Below are positions 14,727-28,985 of a stretch of DNA of 64,000 nt, piece after piece. Numbering within the stretch: the stretch's first letter is position 1; every line of letters begins with the position of its first letter. The translations under genes and the position numbers were made by a program. The stretch spans positions 2,981,967 to 3,045,966 of the forward strand of contig JALPQD010000027.1 in assembly GCA_023101885.1 (NCBI GenBank), read 5' to 3'. The notes below the pieces were generated by a model, which was not told the DNA's origin, ran no database searches, and was given only the letters and a program-made list of their open reading frames with translations. The stretch comes from Typhlomys cinereus. Lineage: Eukaryota > Chordata > Mammalia > Rodentia > Platacanthomyidae.

Positions 14727-15404
14727 TAGGCTGCTCAGCCAAAATGGTCATTACAAGCATGCATCTGACTTCTCTCTGTGTGACATTTCTCTTTCCCTTT
14801 TCCTGAATCCTTTCTAAACTCCATTCCCTACAAGTTTCTTTGTTGGAATATAGATAGTGTGAAGAAAATCCTTTATGTATTTAATAGAATACCACACCTA
14901 TAAAATATGAAGTTGGTCTTGATCCACTGAGAGTATGGCTCTTCTATACTGGAAGGTTGAGTATATGAAGATATCATAACTTTTTGGTCTTTTGTTATGA
15001 AAATAACAGTGTTTACCTTCTTTTGGTTTTGAATAAATATTTTAAAGAACATATTTTTTATTTTTCTGGTAGTCTTGGGGATTAAATCCGTGTAGTGCCT
15101 GTAAAGGAGAGCCAAACCATGAGAATATGTTTGCAGAAGTCAACTAGCTAGTCCATGTACAACATTGACGATTCCCCAAAACTGATCTTGCCCAAATTCT
15201 AAAGCATGTTTGGTAAGATAGGCAGAAATATGACTCTATGCTGACACCATGGGTGGAATTACTAGTTCATGTGTAATGTCTACCTTTAAGTTCAAACTCA
15301 GGTACCTGTGAAAACATGGAGATCAAACTTGTTATGAAATATATTGCACATATTAAGGTGTTCATCACATACTGCATTTTACAACAAGCATTCTATTATG
15401 TTTA

Positions 15405-15480
15405 AGCAATAATTCTCAACTGGGGGTGATCATGCCCTTTAGAGGCCACTTGAACAAATATGTGAAGCCCTTTGATGTCC
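15405..15480 (+). repeat. Possible hAT (MER1-type) DNA transposon relic
   Basis: 'caataattctcaactggggg' resembles the terminal repeat start shared by non-autonomous hAT elements (cagtggttctcaac). Only one end is evident. Confidence 0.3.
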
Positions 15481-15543
15481 TGCATGGTTTGGTGTGAAAA
15501 GCTTCCATTGACATTTAACAGATAGTATCAAGAGGGGATTGTA

Positions 15544-16178
15544 CAACCGTAATTCAGAACACCAAAGATCCTACAATGTTCACCCAGAACCAGACTATCC
15601 AAATCCCTCCCCATCTTAAAGCTTTGGGAACCTTGCGGAAGAGAGGACAACAAGATCGTAAGAGCCTAAAGATGGGGTGGACCATCAATAGACAAGATAC
15701 TCTACTAAAGCCTGGACTGTAGCACCCAGGATATTGCTACAATGTGGCTTGATCTTGCCTGATGTGCACAATGGCTGACATGTCAACAAGCCCTCAAAAA
15801 CTAGCACCAATCTCAGGAAAGAAGGCTTCAGTCAATAGGATCCTTAGAGGCAAGGGGTTAGATGGATATAATAGAGTTCCCCTATTATGGGCAGCCTAAG
15901 AATAGGCCCAAGGTATGTCACTGAGTCCTGAACCCTCATTAATATAGACAACTCAGAGGGAAATTCAGCGCCCATAAAAACAGATGTTCTGGAGGGTAGG
16001 AGGAAGCAGGTGGAAAACATCAAGAGAGGAGAGAGGAAAAAGGGAGAGAAGTGGGGGGAGAGTGAAATGGGGGACAACAAGGGGAAAGAAAGAGGAAGAA
16101 GAAAGAGAGGGGCAAAGGTAACTACCCACTGAGTTTGTATAACTAGGTAAAAGACAATAAATAAATTTAAAATAAAGA
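15544..16178 (+). mobile_element. 5'-truncated L1 3' UTR insertion
   Basis: 635 bp of L1 3' UTR with the typical long G/A-rich polypurine tract (about 15985-16120) and an AATAAA-containing A-rich tail. Near-matching direct repeats flank it: AGAGGGGATTGTA at 15531-15543 and AGAGGTGATTGTA at 16179-16191. Open frames on either strand come from the purine tract and are not genes. Confidence 0.8.
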
Positions 16179-17450
16179 AGAGGTGATTGTAAACATCCTA
16201 TAGTGTGCACAAAGGCCCCATTATCCACACAACACAAAATTATCTAGACCAGCTTTTCGAAAGGACTGAAGATGAGAAATCTTGTCCTGATTTTTTCTTT
16301 CCTGACATGAAAAATGTTGATAATTTTAGCACCTAAGCAGTCTTCATATGCTTAGTCTTAATTTGAAAACTCTATTCATAATTTTCCAAAGCTTGCTTCC
16401 AGAGAGAATCTGAATAGTGAGTAAAAAGTAAGTGCTGATTCAACAATGCCCTTTTCCCTACTTGGAATCCAATTATGTTCTGCTCCTACTTCTCTAAATG
16501 CCATGATGAACCCAGAGCAAAATACAACCCGTTAAAAAGACTTATCATTTAGTCCTTAGAAAATAAACATGTACAGGAAGTTGGAGAAAAATCAGAGCTA
16601 ATAGCAGTAGCCTTGCATACTCAGAGAGATAAAGCGAAGCTTGCTTACCTCAAGTCGAAGCTAAAATTACTGACCATTAAGTACTCCTTCCTGACGCTAC
16701 TTATTAACTTAAGGTCACGTGGTCATCTGCAACTTTGACCAACATGTTTCAGTTTTCCAAATCCATCCCAGGACAGTCCATGATAGAAGAAGTCAGTAGT
16801 GATGCCCTGTTATGTTGCCAGTGGCCAGAAGTTCATTAGCCAGAATGTCTGTATTGCTGGCAAGGTTCATACCGATAATACAAATGACGTTTGGAGGAAG
16901 TGCTGAATCTAACTGTTCAATGTTACAGCTGGAAAAAAAAATAATGGGACATGTAACTTGGATGTTCAGTAGAGACAGAGAGCATTCTTTTACTAGTTTG
17001 AAAATAAGTGGCCCTTTACATGATCCTAGTTGTTCACATGTAATCGGTGCATGCAACAGATTCAAATTACCTGTCTGAAAATTCAGCAGTTTTAGTAAGA
17101 AGAAAAATGAGTAATATTTTAATGCTAAATGTGATAGTATAATGTGAAAAATTCAAAGGACTCTGGTACTTCAAAATAAAAATGTGACATTTTGTTTTCA
17201 TATTTCATGTTTAAAAATGGAAATATTTCAGCTTTATGTAAGTACAAGTAAGATTTCCATATAACTCATGGTGAGAGTGAAATCATGCAAGGGAGGCACC
17301 AGATAAAATTTGGGGACTTTTGTTACAGTAATACAAAAACATGGTTACTTTTGGAGACACTAGAACATTAAAGGCAGGAGACCGAGACTGCGGCAGAGGA
17401 CCACATAATTTGGGAGACAGAAAGAGACTCTCCATATAAAAGGAGATATG

Positions 17451-17735
17451 GGGGCTGGAGAGGTGGCTCAGGGGTTAAGCCTCCGCCTTGCAGGCGGAAG
17501 GTCCTGAGTTCAGATCCCAGATCCCACGTATAGACGCCAGGCAGAAGCAGGGGTGGCCTGCGCTTCTGGTTCTGGTAGGGCGGAGCCTATGAATCCCGGG
17601 GCAGAAGGAGGTGGAGGCGTCCATGGTGGTTCGCGAATTCGTCCGTGGTTCTACACACACACACACACAGACACACACACACGCGCGCGCACACAGTTGA
17701 ATAAATAATAAAAAATTTAAAAAAATATATTAAAA
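17451..17735 (+). mobile_element. B2-like SINE, group 1, with target-site duplication
   Basis: ggggctggagaggtggctca head, tRNA-like B region, body with acgtatagacgccagg, CA/CG-repeat and TTGAATAAATAATAAAA tail. AAAAGGAGATATG flanks it at 17438-17450 and 17736-17748. Confidence 0.92.
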
Positions 17736-19504
17736 AAAAGGAGATATGAAATAAACTGGGATTTTGAAAGCCAAAATGGAAGGAAGGAAGCCTACAGGAA
17801 GAAGCCTACTTTGTTTATCTATCTTTCCTTCAACAACATGGACAGCCCCTGGGGGTACAGAGGATACTCAGGGTCCATTCGCTAAATAGGGAATTATAAA
17901 CAAAGTTGTTAATAGGAAAGTCAGTTGTTAAATAGAAATTGTGCATGGATGAGTTCATCCATGATTGTGTTGAATATATTATTAATCTAGGATTAATAAT
18001 AGTATCAATCATTTTATAATTACCTATTACCATTTTTAGAGAAATTTCTGATTTTCTATACAAATGCAAAGGTGATACACAGATATATTGCTTTGATATA
18101 TAATCTTTTATGGTATTATATAGCAATAGCAATAATTTAGAATGTAAATTATAATACATATCGAAAGCTTACCAAACATAATCATTGGGATATCTTTTAG
18201 GTTCTTATTTTATGAATTCAGCTGCTTTCTTTATTGAAGTGAAAGTTTTAATTATGATATTTATCTGCATTTGTATCATTAAAAATGCTTCATTTAAATG
18301 CTCTTGCTAGAACCACAGAGATTTGCAGTTCTATTTGTGTACCTTTACATACCTAGCTGTATGTTAGAGTTTCTTAACTTTATCTGTCCTAGATAATTTG
18401 ATGATATGTTGCTATAATGGGATGGGACATTATATGATCTCCTTTCTATACAGCATCAGCTTCCATCATCTGGGGTTCCCCTGTGTACAATTATAAGCAC
18501 AGTCTATTTAATATTGTTTAGCAATAACACTGTCATTTCTGGGATCAGAACTGAACTTGTAAGATTTGGGTTTGGAGGGTTTTTACTTTTTAGAAAATTA
18601 ATAATATTTTCTCAGATTCACTGATACAAAATTTTCTTCAATTATCTTGTTGAAAATGTCATCTTAAATAGTGGTATAGATATGCTCTATTTTCTATATA
18701 ATATCTACATATATGATCACAAGTATCAATAATGCAAGCATGCCTAAACTAATGCTAATCCCTATGGAGTTAATATGCAACGTTGTAGCATTTTATGTTG
18801 ATTGAGAGGATTGCAATATTTTTGTTAAATCCAACTGCTTCATAACTATGATTTTTCTTGCTGTTTGCAGTTAACATTCAATCCATTCTAATTTGTCAAA
18901 ACATTTATTTGAAGAGTTATAAAAAGTAAACTTGGTTTCTTTGAACTTCACAGTTCATCTAGCATGTTCTGGAAATGCAGTAGCAGCAGCATGCCCCCTT
19001 TATGTATTCTATTATTCAGCTAGATATTTCTGTGAAAGCATAATGCCTTTGACTTGGGACATAAAAATGAAGACTGAAGATATAAAAAGTAGCCTTTATC
19101 AAATCATTTACACTAATACTTGCAGTCTGCTTTTCATTCTGCTCTTATGGAAGGCTATGGAATTTAGTGAATTATCACTCCAGGAAGAGTAGGAGTGGGC
19201 AAAGCTACTGAAATCTCAGAGACTATTGATTATTTCTATCTGTTCATTACTTTTCATTTAGTTAATTGCAATACTTATTTATACAATCCTTTTAGATGTT
19301 GCTTATTTCAAATCTTTCTGAAAAGATCTTTCTTATTTCCAGGATATTTTAAAATAATGTACCTTAGAGACATGCACTATTAGTTACTAATTTTTTGTAA
19401 ATCTTTACAAAGAACTTATAAAAGAAGTTGCTGCTGTAAAAGGCTAATGCAGTAGAACAAAGTTCAAATGGTTACTTTTGCCTTTTCTCTCCATCTATTT
19501 TTAG

Positions 19505-19582
19505 GAATTGGGGCTTGTCATTACTGGAACTCTTCCTGTCTTCAACATAACTGGCCAGTTTGAAAATAAGACGAACTTGAAG
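19505..19582 (+). CDS. Cacna2d1: Cacna2d1 exon: Cache domain, two N-glycosylation sites (~res. 455-480)
   Basis: 26 codons, phase 0 at both ends, acceptor TTTTTAG. Encodes ELGLVITGTLPVFNITGQ followed by FENKTNLK. NIT and NKT sit at recalled Asn468 and Asn475. The donor is AAG|GTTGAA, weak at +3 to +5. Phe occurs where I recall Ser (TGQFENK). Confidence 0.96.
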
Positions 19583-21176
19583 GTTGAAAGTTAATTGATA
19601 AAATTAATCATAATAAGTGATAAAGTATGACGTTGAAACTCAGTGTGGATAAGATATTTCTATAAGGATATGCATAAGATGTAACTGTCTTGTGAGGCCA
19701 GAGGTCAATGGAAACAGCTGTCCATGTGATAACCACCTGGGAAAAAGGAAGTGGAGGCCAAATCCCTGTGGTCTGTTTAACTTTGACCTGATGAGAAAGC
19801 AAAGTCAGACTGCATAATTACATGATAAATGGACATTAATGTACATGCACACAACTTTCCAAATACAGTTGAGATTTTCATGGATTTCAGGGGAAAAACT
19901 CTAAAAACCAAAACTGTGGTTCTGTTTAAATCACTGCACATAAAATTTAAATTTTATAATTTTACAATTTTATAAATTTATTGAACCTTTTTCTAATTTC
20001 TAAAAGAAAGCTTTTCCATCATAATTAACAGTCTTTTATTACTTAGTTTTCTAAGATTCAAAAAAAATAATTTCATGAATGCTCAATTTCTATAGTCCTG
20101 GTAAATATTGTCAGTGCAATAAAAGCTATACTCTTAAAAGTTGTGAATAATTATTAAAATACATTCTTTTATTATTTATTAAATACTGTTGATTCAAAAA
20201 CAGTTATATGATTCAAAGTGAAATTGAAGCTCTATAAGACCTTTTATACTTGTAATGTAGGCAATTCAGGTTGCTGATTCTAGGGCTTAGTTGTTTCCAG
20301 TTTGTAGTTTAATGAAGTGTGTTGTACCGAAGTTTGTTTGTTTAGTTATTACGGATCTCAACTTAATAAGGTGTTCCTCCAAAGTATTAGTTTTCTCATT
20401 GGAGACCCATTGCCATTCTTAAATATCTGTTATGTTCTACATATTGCAATTCATAAAGCAGCAGTCCTCTAATTCCTACTCATTGCATGTTTAGACTTTC
20501 ACTACGGACTGTCTTTTAAGTTTGTACTCACTTACTTTTGGTCAATTTAAGATTGTTGCATAGCAAAAGAAAATAGTTGGATCAATATTAGTTAGATTTT
20601 ATAATTTGTGAACACATTGTCATATATTATGTTATGTCTTATATAATTCCAAAGCACAATTTCTCAAGTCAAATTTTTAATATCATCTGCATGTCAAAGA
20701 TGATTTTGACAACAATTTGCCAAAAAGCTACTTGGTCTTGGAACTGACCAAAGTTATGGTTCCTGCTGTTTGATATTCAGAAGTTGTGAGAAGCATTAAC
20801 AGAGGCATTTGAGGACTTTTTTACCACATACTTTGAGGAAAGTTATACAAGTAGAAACAATGTCATCTTCAAAAATCTGGTGTTTGTTTCATTACTGACC
20901 AATCTTTAAGCAGAATATCATGTGCTTTCTTTATGGTAATATACACAAAGTCAGTCTTCAACCCACCCAACACACACACACATAGATGCAACTGCCAAGA
21001 ATGTACATGTAAACATTTTTAGGCTAAAGTGCACAAAAAGTATAAAATAAAACTTCCATGTCAATAATAATATTTTGAATTTAGTCATTAAGTCACTTAA
21101 TCAGGATTATAAAGTTAAGGAATGCTATCAAAGCTGAGAGTCCTTGTAAACTGACATCAAAAATACTTCATTCTGA

Positions 21177-21217
<41 letters not shown>

Positions 21218-21368
21218 TGTGTGTGAATGTGAGTCTGGGTGTGTTGAAGAAAGAGAGAAAACTAGTGTAGCATTCAAAAATTTCCATAGAAAATGTTTGA
21301 ATATGTATCAGTACATCATGATACATATTTCTGATATAAAATGCACTAACTTTGTCATCTTCTCATAG
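19583..21368 (+). other. Cacna2d1: Intron, 1.8 kb
   Basis: AT-rich. It holds an 18-bp AT palindrome (19940-19957) and a (GT)n tract at 21179-21226, about 140 bp before the acceptor CTCATAG. Nothing else recognised. Confidence 0.88.
21179..21226 (+). repeat. (GT)n microsatellite
   Basis: About 20 GT units with one TTTG interruption, 140 bp upstream of an exon. The GT-derived frame running into the exon is an artefact. Confidence 0.97.
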
Positions 21369-21458
<90 letters not shown>

Positions 21459-21659
21459 TAACTTTCCCTATTTCAAAACTACATAGCAATGTAACTTGTC
21501 CATAAAATTCTTAAGTATTTCTTGAAAGCCATGAGCAGCTATTGTAGGTGGGGAATTTAAGGCTATAGGCGTTTTTAACACACACAGACATGATGTTATC
21601 TTTCAGCATGCTAATATATGTGCATGTGTCTTTAGAGTATTAATTTTATAAAGTTGTAA

Positions 21660-21797
<138 letters not shown>

Positions 21798-22611
21798 TAA
21801 TGTGTTTGCAAAGATTAGTGTTTGCTTTAGTCAGTGATTGATTTTAACAAGATTGTCACTTTAAAATTCACTCCCTAGCACTAAATACAAAAGGAAAGTG
21901 TAGTGTGCATCCCTTGGTAGAGGACTAGCCCCAAGGTACAATGCATGAAACTCTGAAAGCAGTATTTTATATTGTCTCCTAGCAATTCAGTTGAACTTGA
22001 CCTCAGAAAGCCATTATCACTTTCTGAGCCTTGTGTTCACTTCATCATCACTTGGATTTCACAGCGGTCATTGCTCCAGGTGTGGTGTAGCATTAGCCCA
22101 GGCCTGTGATAAGAAGACACTTCTCAGGGGTCTTCTCTTCCTGTCTGTAGTTTTCTGATTTCCATTCCCTAGAGTGTTCCTATAGGAAATTCAGAAAGCA
22201 AAAGACGTGTGATGGACTTTAGTTAGGAGTGTGTGTTTCAGTCAGTGAGTTTACCTAGAAGTCAGAATTCAATTGCTGAACCATATCATTGCAATCTTTA
22301 TGTCTCTTTTCCTATTGCTTGAAATAGTTTTTAAAAATATGTAGTCTGATTGTTTTCCTTAATGCCTCCTAAAGTCTTAGTGACAAAAATTTTAAAAGTG
22401 GAATTGCACAAAATTTTACATAATTAAAGCTATCATTTAACTTTGAAGATTTCTCCTAAGCTACTCAGAACTATGTACACTTATGTATACTAGCTCCTTT
22501 TTCATGATTATGTATATATACATATATATATGGGTTAGAACTTTGAATGCATGCACACAACTCTTTCACAGGTACACACACACGAAGTTGTTGCTTAAAT
22601 GTGTTTAGCCC

Positions 22612-22889
22612 GGGGCTGGAGAGGTGGCTCAGGGGTTAAGCCTCTGCCTTGCAGGCTGAAGGTCCTGAGTTCGGATCCTAGACCCAATGTATAGACACCA
22701 GGCGGAAAGCGTGGGTGACCTGCGTTTCTGGTCTTGGTAGGGCGGAGCCTGTGAATCCTGTGGCAGAGTAAACAAGGAAGAGGTGGAGGCGTCCATAGTG
22801 GTTCCCGAATTCGCCCGTGATTCTACACACACACACATACACACACGCGCGCACACAATTGAATAAAAAAAATTTTTTAAATTTTAAAA
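22612..22889 (+). mobile_element. B2-like SINE, group 1, with target-site duplication
   Basis: Same head and body as the copies at 17451 and 51260, somewhat more diverged (aatgtatagacaccaggcgg). Flanked by AAATGTGTTTAGCCC (22597-22611) and AAATGTGTTCAGCCC (22890-22904), one mismatch in 15. Confidence 0.9.
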
Positions 22890-23296
22890 AAATGTGTTCA
22901 GCCCATTAATTAATGAACACTGGTTTCAAGTTAAAACTGCAACCAAAATGCATTAAGTATAATAATTTTTCTACATTTTAAATAATTTTATGTGTCATAG
23001 TTAATGTCTCTGTGCTAATCTTCATTTTGAAACATTTCCATGTAAAACTAGGTGTTGATCATATAATGTTTATTTCATATAATTACTAGTCCTGTTGGAG
23101 GACTCTGGCTCTGTAACCTAATTACCTCCCAAAGGTCCAACCTGCTCATACAAGCAATTGCCAAGGCAGGGTGGTGATGATGGCAGCAGCAGCAGCTACT
23201 CCTATATTTATAGTTGATTCACTTATCTATGCACATTCCTTCAATTTATATTTCTCAGTATTTTTTAATTCAGAAAATTTACCTTGGAGAAACTAT

Positions 23297-23313
23297 CTCT
23301 ATCTATCTATTTA

Positions 23314-23351
<38 letters not shown>
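23297..23351 (+). repeat. (TCTA)n(TCTG)n compound microsatellite
   Basis: Tetranucleotide array of TCTA, then about seven TCTG units, then TCTA again. Confidence 0.95.
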
Positions 23352-23620
23352 ATCTCTTTATCTCTTTCAAAACAAAAAACTTCAATAATTATTTGGTTTA
23401 GAAAATGATTTCTAATAGTATGAGCAGTATTTGTTTATTTAAGTCTTTCCATTTTCATATTTTATTGATGTCATGGTCTCTGTGCTACTGGGCAAATACT
23501 TTGAACTACAATTATATTATTTTTGTTCTTATCACATATTTGACTAAAGTGGACTACAGTGTGGGCACTTTACTGTACTTATATTTAGGGTGATGAATTA
23601 CTATTTTTTTGTTGCTTCAG

Positions 23621-23677
23621 CCTATTGGTGTAGGTATACCAACAATTAATTTAAGAAAAAGGAGACCCAATGTTCAG
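23621..23677 (+). CDS. Cacna2d1: Cacna2d1 exon: basic RKRR segment (~res. 531-549)
   Basis: 19 codons, phase 0 at both ends, acceptor TTGCTTCAG, donor GTAACT. Reads PIGVGIPTINLRKRRPNVQ. It precedes the alternatively spliced exon and, being phase 0, can join directly to either downstream exon. Confidence 0.97.
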
Positions 23678-24322
23678 GTAACTGTGAATGAAGGTAGACT
23701 TAGCAGTGCTTTCAGATTTGCTAAATCAGGGTTTGGGATCAAGCTTCTCTTGAATAAAGCTGCCTTTCCTCCCATCAAGCTCCAGAGCATGAGGTGGGAG
23801 TGAACAGCCTTTCTCAAAGAGCTGGAGCACAGCATTAATAATTATGCTTAGGGGTGTGCATTGGCTGACTGAGATTGCTAAGGAAATTATCTAATGCATT
23901 AATCAGAGCAATCAGAATGGGATGGCTTCTGAAACAGAAATTTGTTAAATATTGTGAGATTAATATCAAATCTATGTGATCCTAACAATTTGATTATAAA
24001 ACTGATTTCTAAGTACAAATAAAGACAGATTTCTTATGTTGTCATTTTTGTAAACTAAAAAAATTTAAATGAAGGTTTCAGTTTCTAAAAGTATAATTAG
24101 AGATTAGAAGCTAAAAAAATTGTCCTTCAACTATTAAAACATTCAAAATTGGAAATGCATAGTGTGACTTTTTATTGCTTGGCAAACATTGCAAGTTCAT
24201 CTTTTCTCTGTTGGTTACAAATGTCTATGCCAAATTCTTCAGGCACATTAAAAATAATCAGCAGGAAAAGATACTTTATACAACTTCATCAGACTTTCCA
24301 CATCTTAGAAAAAGTTCAAAAT

Positions 24323-24590
24323 GGGCTGGGGAGAAGGCTCAGAAATCAAAGCAAAAGGACCGAAATTCATATCCCAAGATCCCACATTAACATGCCAATT
24401 GGAAATTACTGTGGCCTGTACTTCGTGCCCTGGAAGGCAGAGGTAGCACAATCCCAGATGATTCCTGATGTCACCCTTAGGCCTCCAACAGGAACACACA
24501 ATAAAGTACCCTCTGGTATACTGCACACACATATGAAAGAAAGGAAGGAAGGAAGGGAAGGAAGGAGTGAGAGAGGCAAAAAAAAAAGAG
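24323..24590 (+). mobile_element. B2-like SINE, group 2
   Basis: gggctggggagaaggctcag head, 'agatcccacattaacatgcc', 'caatcccagatgattcctga', 'tgtcacccttaggcctcc' and a (GAAA/GGAA)n tail. The body differs from group 1. No clear target duplication. Confidence 0.75.
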
Positions 24591-25981
24591 ATGGTTCAAT
24601 GTTATTGTATATTTCTGAACCAAGTCTACTGTTTTCTTAAAAAGAAAAAAAAAACTCTGTATTGCTTGAACATGCTTACAATCCTGCACACTGTCCATGT
24701 CTTAATCGAACAAGCAAAGAATTAAATTGATTCTTGTTCTTTGTGTATTGATCCCATGGCCCTTCTAAGCATTCTGACTTAATCTAGTCTTCCAATAATC
24801 TACAAAGCTTCCCAAGTAGTTGTGAAGTACAGAGACTCTAAACAAGTTAAAACTTAGATCCCTCCCAACTCTAGAACTCATGACAACCTGAATATCATTT
24901 TGCTATACATGGAAGTTTTTGCATCTTTTTTGATTCCTATAGAAGTTAAACTTATGTATGTACCTTTCTCAGTTTGTGAAATTTATTGTTACTTTCCTTG
25001 AATGTTTCTTATGTATTATCTTAAATTTTAAGTTTTACAGTCATGTGCATTTTAGTGATTTTTTTAAAATTTTTTGTCATAACCTCAAATATTGCATGTA
25101 AATATCGTGTAATTTAAAAGTAAGAACTTGAATAATAGTTTGTTTCATTTTCTGTTTTCATTCTAAGCAAGCCCCAAATGGCAAACTAGCAACCACATAA
25201 GACTTCTTTTTGAACTCTAAATTATTTGTGATAATACTGATTGGTAATCACTGCCTTTATGTCCATTGAAACTCAGTTTTGCAAATGAGAAATATTAGCT
25301 ACTTAAATTTTTTAAAAATTATGAACTCTAGTAAATTTTCATTTTGTAAACCTATTTTGGTCTTTCCTATGGAAGATTTGTTAACAGTTGGTCTGCCAGA
25401 TTGCCATTTGCAAATGCGAGTGATGCATTGACGTGGTTCTGTTATGATTTCATTTTCTTCTCTGTGTCTTTGTATGCTGGATTGGGACATGATCTGCATA
25501 TTGCCAATTCTTCCTGATAATGGCTCTTCCCTGCATGCTGTTTGGGGCTGGTCATGCTATGCATTATCCATTGCATGTAAGATGAAAATTATTTCTGTTT
25601 TCATTTTAGAGTTTGAATTGTTTTACTTTGTTTTGCAATACGTTTGTTTAGCTTGTGATGCTAAATAGTGTTGGTGTGTAGATGTTTCATTTCAAGAGAC
25701 TCATTTTAAGCCACTCAGAAACCTTAAAGTAACTTTCTGTTGGGGAGCTCATTAGTATCTTGTAAAGAACATACTCTCTTTACTCTCAACATTGATATTT
25801 TTTTCAATCTCAAAATTATGCTCCTTTTTCAAGGTTTTGCTTGCTTCTAAAACAGTCCATCTAAGTAGCAACATCCTTGAGAAGATTGCAAAATTGTACT
25901 CCTTCAGTGTTAAGGAACTTGTGCATAAGGAAAAAAAAAAAACTTCTTACATGGTGAATAGTCTTTTAATTAACAAAGATC

Positions 25982-26060
25982 CAGGTTGCTTATGGGGTCT
26001 CAGTAGTAAAGTGACTGCCTAGCAAGTATGAGACCCTAGGCTCACTCTCTATCATCTCAA
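25982..26060 (+). mobile_element. Old ID element relic
   Basis: 'tatggggtctcagtagtaaa' and 'tgcctagcaagtatgagacc' follow an ID element with scattered changes. Compare the intact copy at 62856. Confidence 0.65.
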
Positions 26061-27027
26061 CAGACTCACCCCCAAAGAAAACCATTTGGAAAAAGAATGT
26101 TTATTTAAATTATTTGAGAAATCCTCATTTAATAAGCATATGAAAAACTAAAATTTTTATTATTTGAATTCATTTTCCTCCTGAACATATGCCTTTTGCC
26201 ATAACTATACAATAAATATCAGCATGTTTGTCATCCTGTGCTATACTCATCTAAGCAGGATATGCTTATTGGTGCAAATTTTTACTTATTGCCAGTGCTT
26301 TATTGAAGTGCACCCTCTTAAAGATGGTGCTTACAACAGTGTGATAAGGATGTCTACTGGAGGCGCATATTAAGATCTCAGTGACTCTTGTGAAGAACCC
26401 AACACAAACTTCATTTATTACTGCTAATTAATGCTCAGACATTTTTGATGTCTGGCTATTACAGTGCTCATTTGTAGAATTTTGAACCTCTCATGATTTT
26501 ATATCTATTGAGCTTTGGAATTCCAATGTGCCATACATATTACAATATTCAAAAAGTAGTATAAGGAAATGAATACATTTTCTCTCTCAAATTTTTTAAT
26601 TATCCTTTATTTTATGATGGAGAATTCAAATAATATCATATAAGGAAAATGAACCAGACTGACAGGATCACCTGGTATATTCCCAAGTAATCAATGAGTT
26701 CCACTGTGAATTTTCTTACATACCAGCAAGAAAGAGTGGTAGGTGGTAAAACAAATTTGATGAACACAGATTTTATCATTTCTAGTCATTATTTGCTTTT
26801 AGTTGATAAATAATGTCAATTTTTGTTATGTATTTAAAGCTCAATCTCTAGCTCTGGCTATTAGTTTTATATACATTTGAAAGAACAAACATTTCTATAA
26901 TTAGCAATGTGTTTTAGGTAAGTAACTTTTACGGCATTAATATCTTATTAAATATCCATAAAGATGTGTTATACATAGAACGATTTGCATTGTCATCTAT
27001 ACTTAATCATTACTGTCTTCTATGTAG

Positions 27028-27605
<578 letters not shown>

Positions 27606-28830
27606 CAGATACAATGTTCTTTGTCCGCAAAAATTTTACACCCTGGGTTGTTGTCCTCATCTAAAAGGTCCTATTGTGGGGGAATAAATATTTTAGATTG
27701 GTTATAACCTTTATTTTGGCTTGTTTTTTTACAAATAGGTGAATTTTAAAACTAAGTCACATGTCACTTTCTCTCCCATGTCATTTTGTAATAGTGAAGA
27801 TAATCTCTTTAAAATAAAATGGTAATTATCATGCAGAAGGCTGATAAATATCATATGTTCTTGAGAATTGTTGAAATTTTATAGTTTCTGTGGTCCTAGT
27901 GGTGCTTAAAGTGTAAAGACAACAGTTTGTTTCTACTCTCTCAAATAGTGGGTAGGAGAACTAAGCTCTTACCCTCCAAGGCACAGATTTGTAATGTTTT
28001 TGCAAACAGATTAACTCTTCCTATTTTCTATACAAATACCATTGTTTTCTTTATAAGTTGCCACAATGTATTTTTAATCAGTGTTTGTTTCACATCTGTA
28101 GCATATTACTCCCCATTGTACAATTATAGAATTGATTTGGTTATTATAATTGCTCTATAGTTGGCATAGAAAGCTAGATTATTTTAGGTTCTTGATGAAT
28201 ATGTGTTGTTAAGTGTTTGGTATCATAAAGTAGGACAAAAAATTGGTGATAAGATTGACATCTGAATATACAGTCCCAATGTGACTCCATAATGATCTCA
28301 TTTAATCTATCAAAGATTCAGTTTCCCCTCAATTATTATAGTAGTTGGTATGATGAAACAAAGAAATAGATAAATGTGAAGGATATATGATAATGAGCCT
28401 AATTTACTTGGAATATTTTAGGCTTGAGTGAAAAACTGACAGCAGATACTCCTGGAAGTTTAGCATCTATTATGAGTTGCTCAAACAATCAACAAGCAAA
28501 ATCCACAAAACATCACCATGAATCAGGTCTTTTGCTAGGCCCTTCCTATTTATTATCTTACTCAAGTCTGTTCACTCATCTATTGTTAGCCAAACTCAAA
28601 TGTAAATTTCTGGAAATACATGTAAAAATAGTTTATTACTGAAAATTTCCAGTAGCTTGTTATTTCTTGTCAATAAACATGACCTTATTTTAGTTCCAAG
28701 GATTTGGAAAATTGTGTTGGGAGACTAGGCTATATTAAACCTTACTTAGTCTTAATACTTCTGTCTATTTCTTATTTATACTTCTTGAGGATAGCTAGAT
28801 ATGACAGAACACAAGAATAAAATTTAAAGG

Positions 28831-28985
28831 GCAAGCCAGGCATGAGGTACATCCACATAACCCAGCACTCTGGATCAGAGGCAAGAGAAGCCATGCAAGG
28901 TTTAAACCATCCTGGTCCACACATTGAATTCAGGCCAGTCTGCACTGCACAGGGAGCCCCTGCCCAACAAACAAGCAGCAGCAGC
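28831..28985 (+). mobile_element. B1-like SINE
   Basis: 'gggcaagccaggcatgaggt', 'aacccagcactctggatcag' and 'attcaggccagtctgcac' follow the B1 consensus with changes and a short internal insertion. Confidence 0.65.

Larger units (their letters stand above)
23678..27027 (+). other. Cacna2d1: Intron, 3.35 kb, upstream of the alternative exon
   Basis: Holds a group 2 SINE (24323-24590) and an ID relic (25982-26060). The 163-codon frame at 24149-24640 runs through the SINE and is not a gene. The rest is AT-rich with nothing recognised. The acceptor CTTCTATGTAG has a short pyrimidine tract. Confidence 0.85.

Noticed and set aside
15844..16237. Minus-strand ORFs rich in Ser/Pro/Leu
   Set aside because: Complement of the L1 3' UTR polypurine tract.
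23609..23803. Small gene containing PIGVGIPTINLRKRRP
   Set aside because: Only 23621-23677 is coding, as an exon with AG and GT borders; the remainder is intron read-through.
24149..24640. 163-codon open frame
   Set aside because: It runs through a group 2 SINE and its GAAA tail, has no splice or homology support, and lies in a Cacna2d1 intron.
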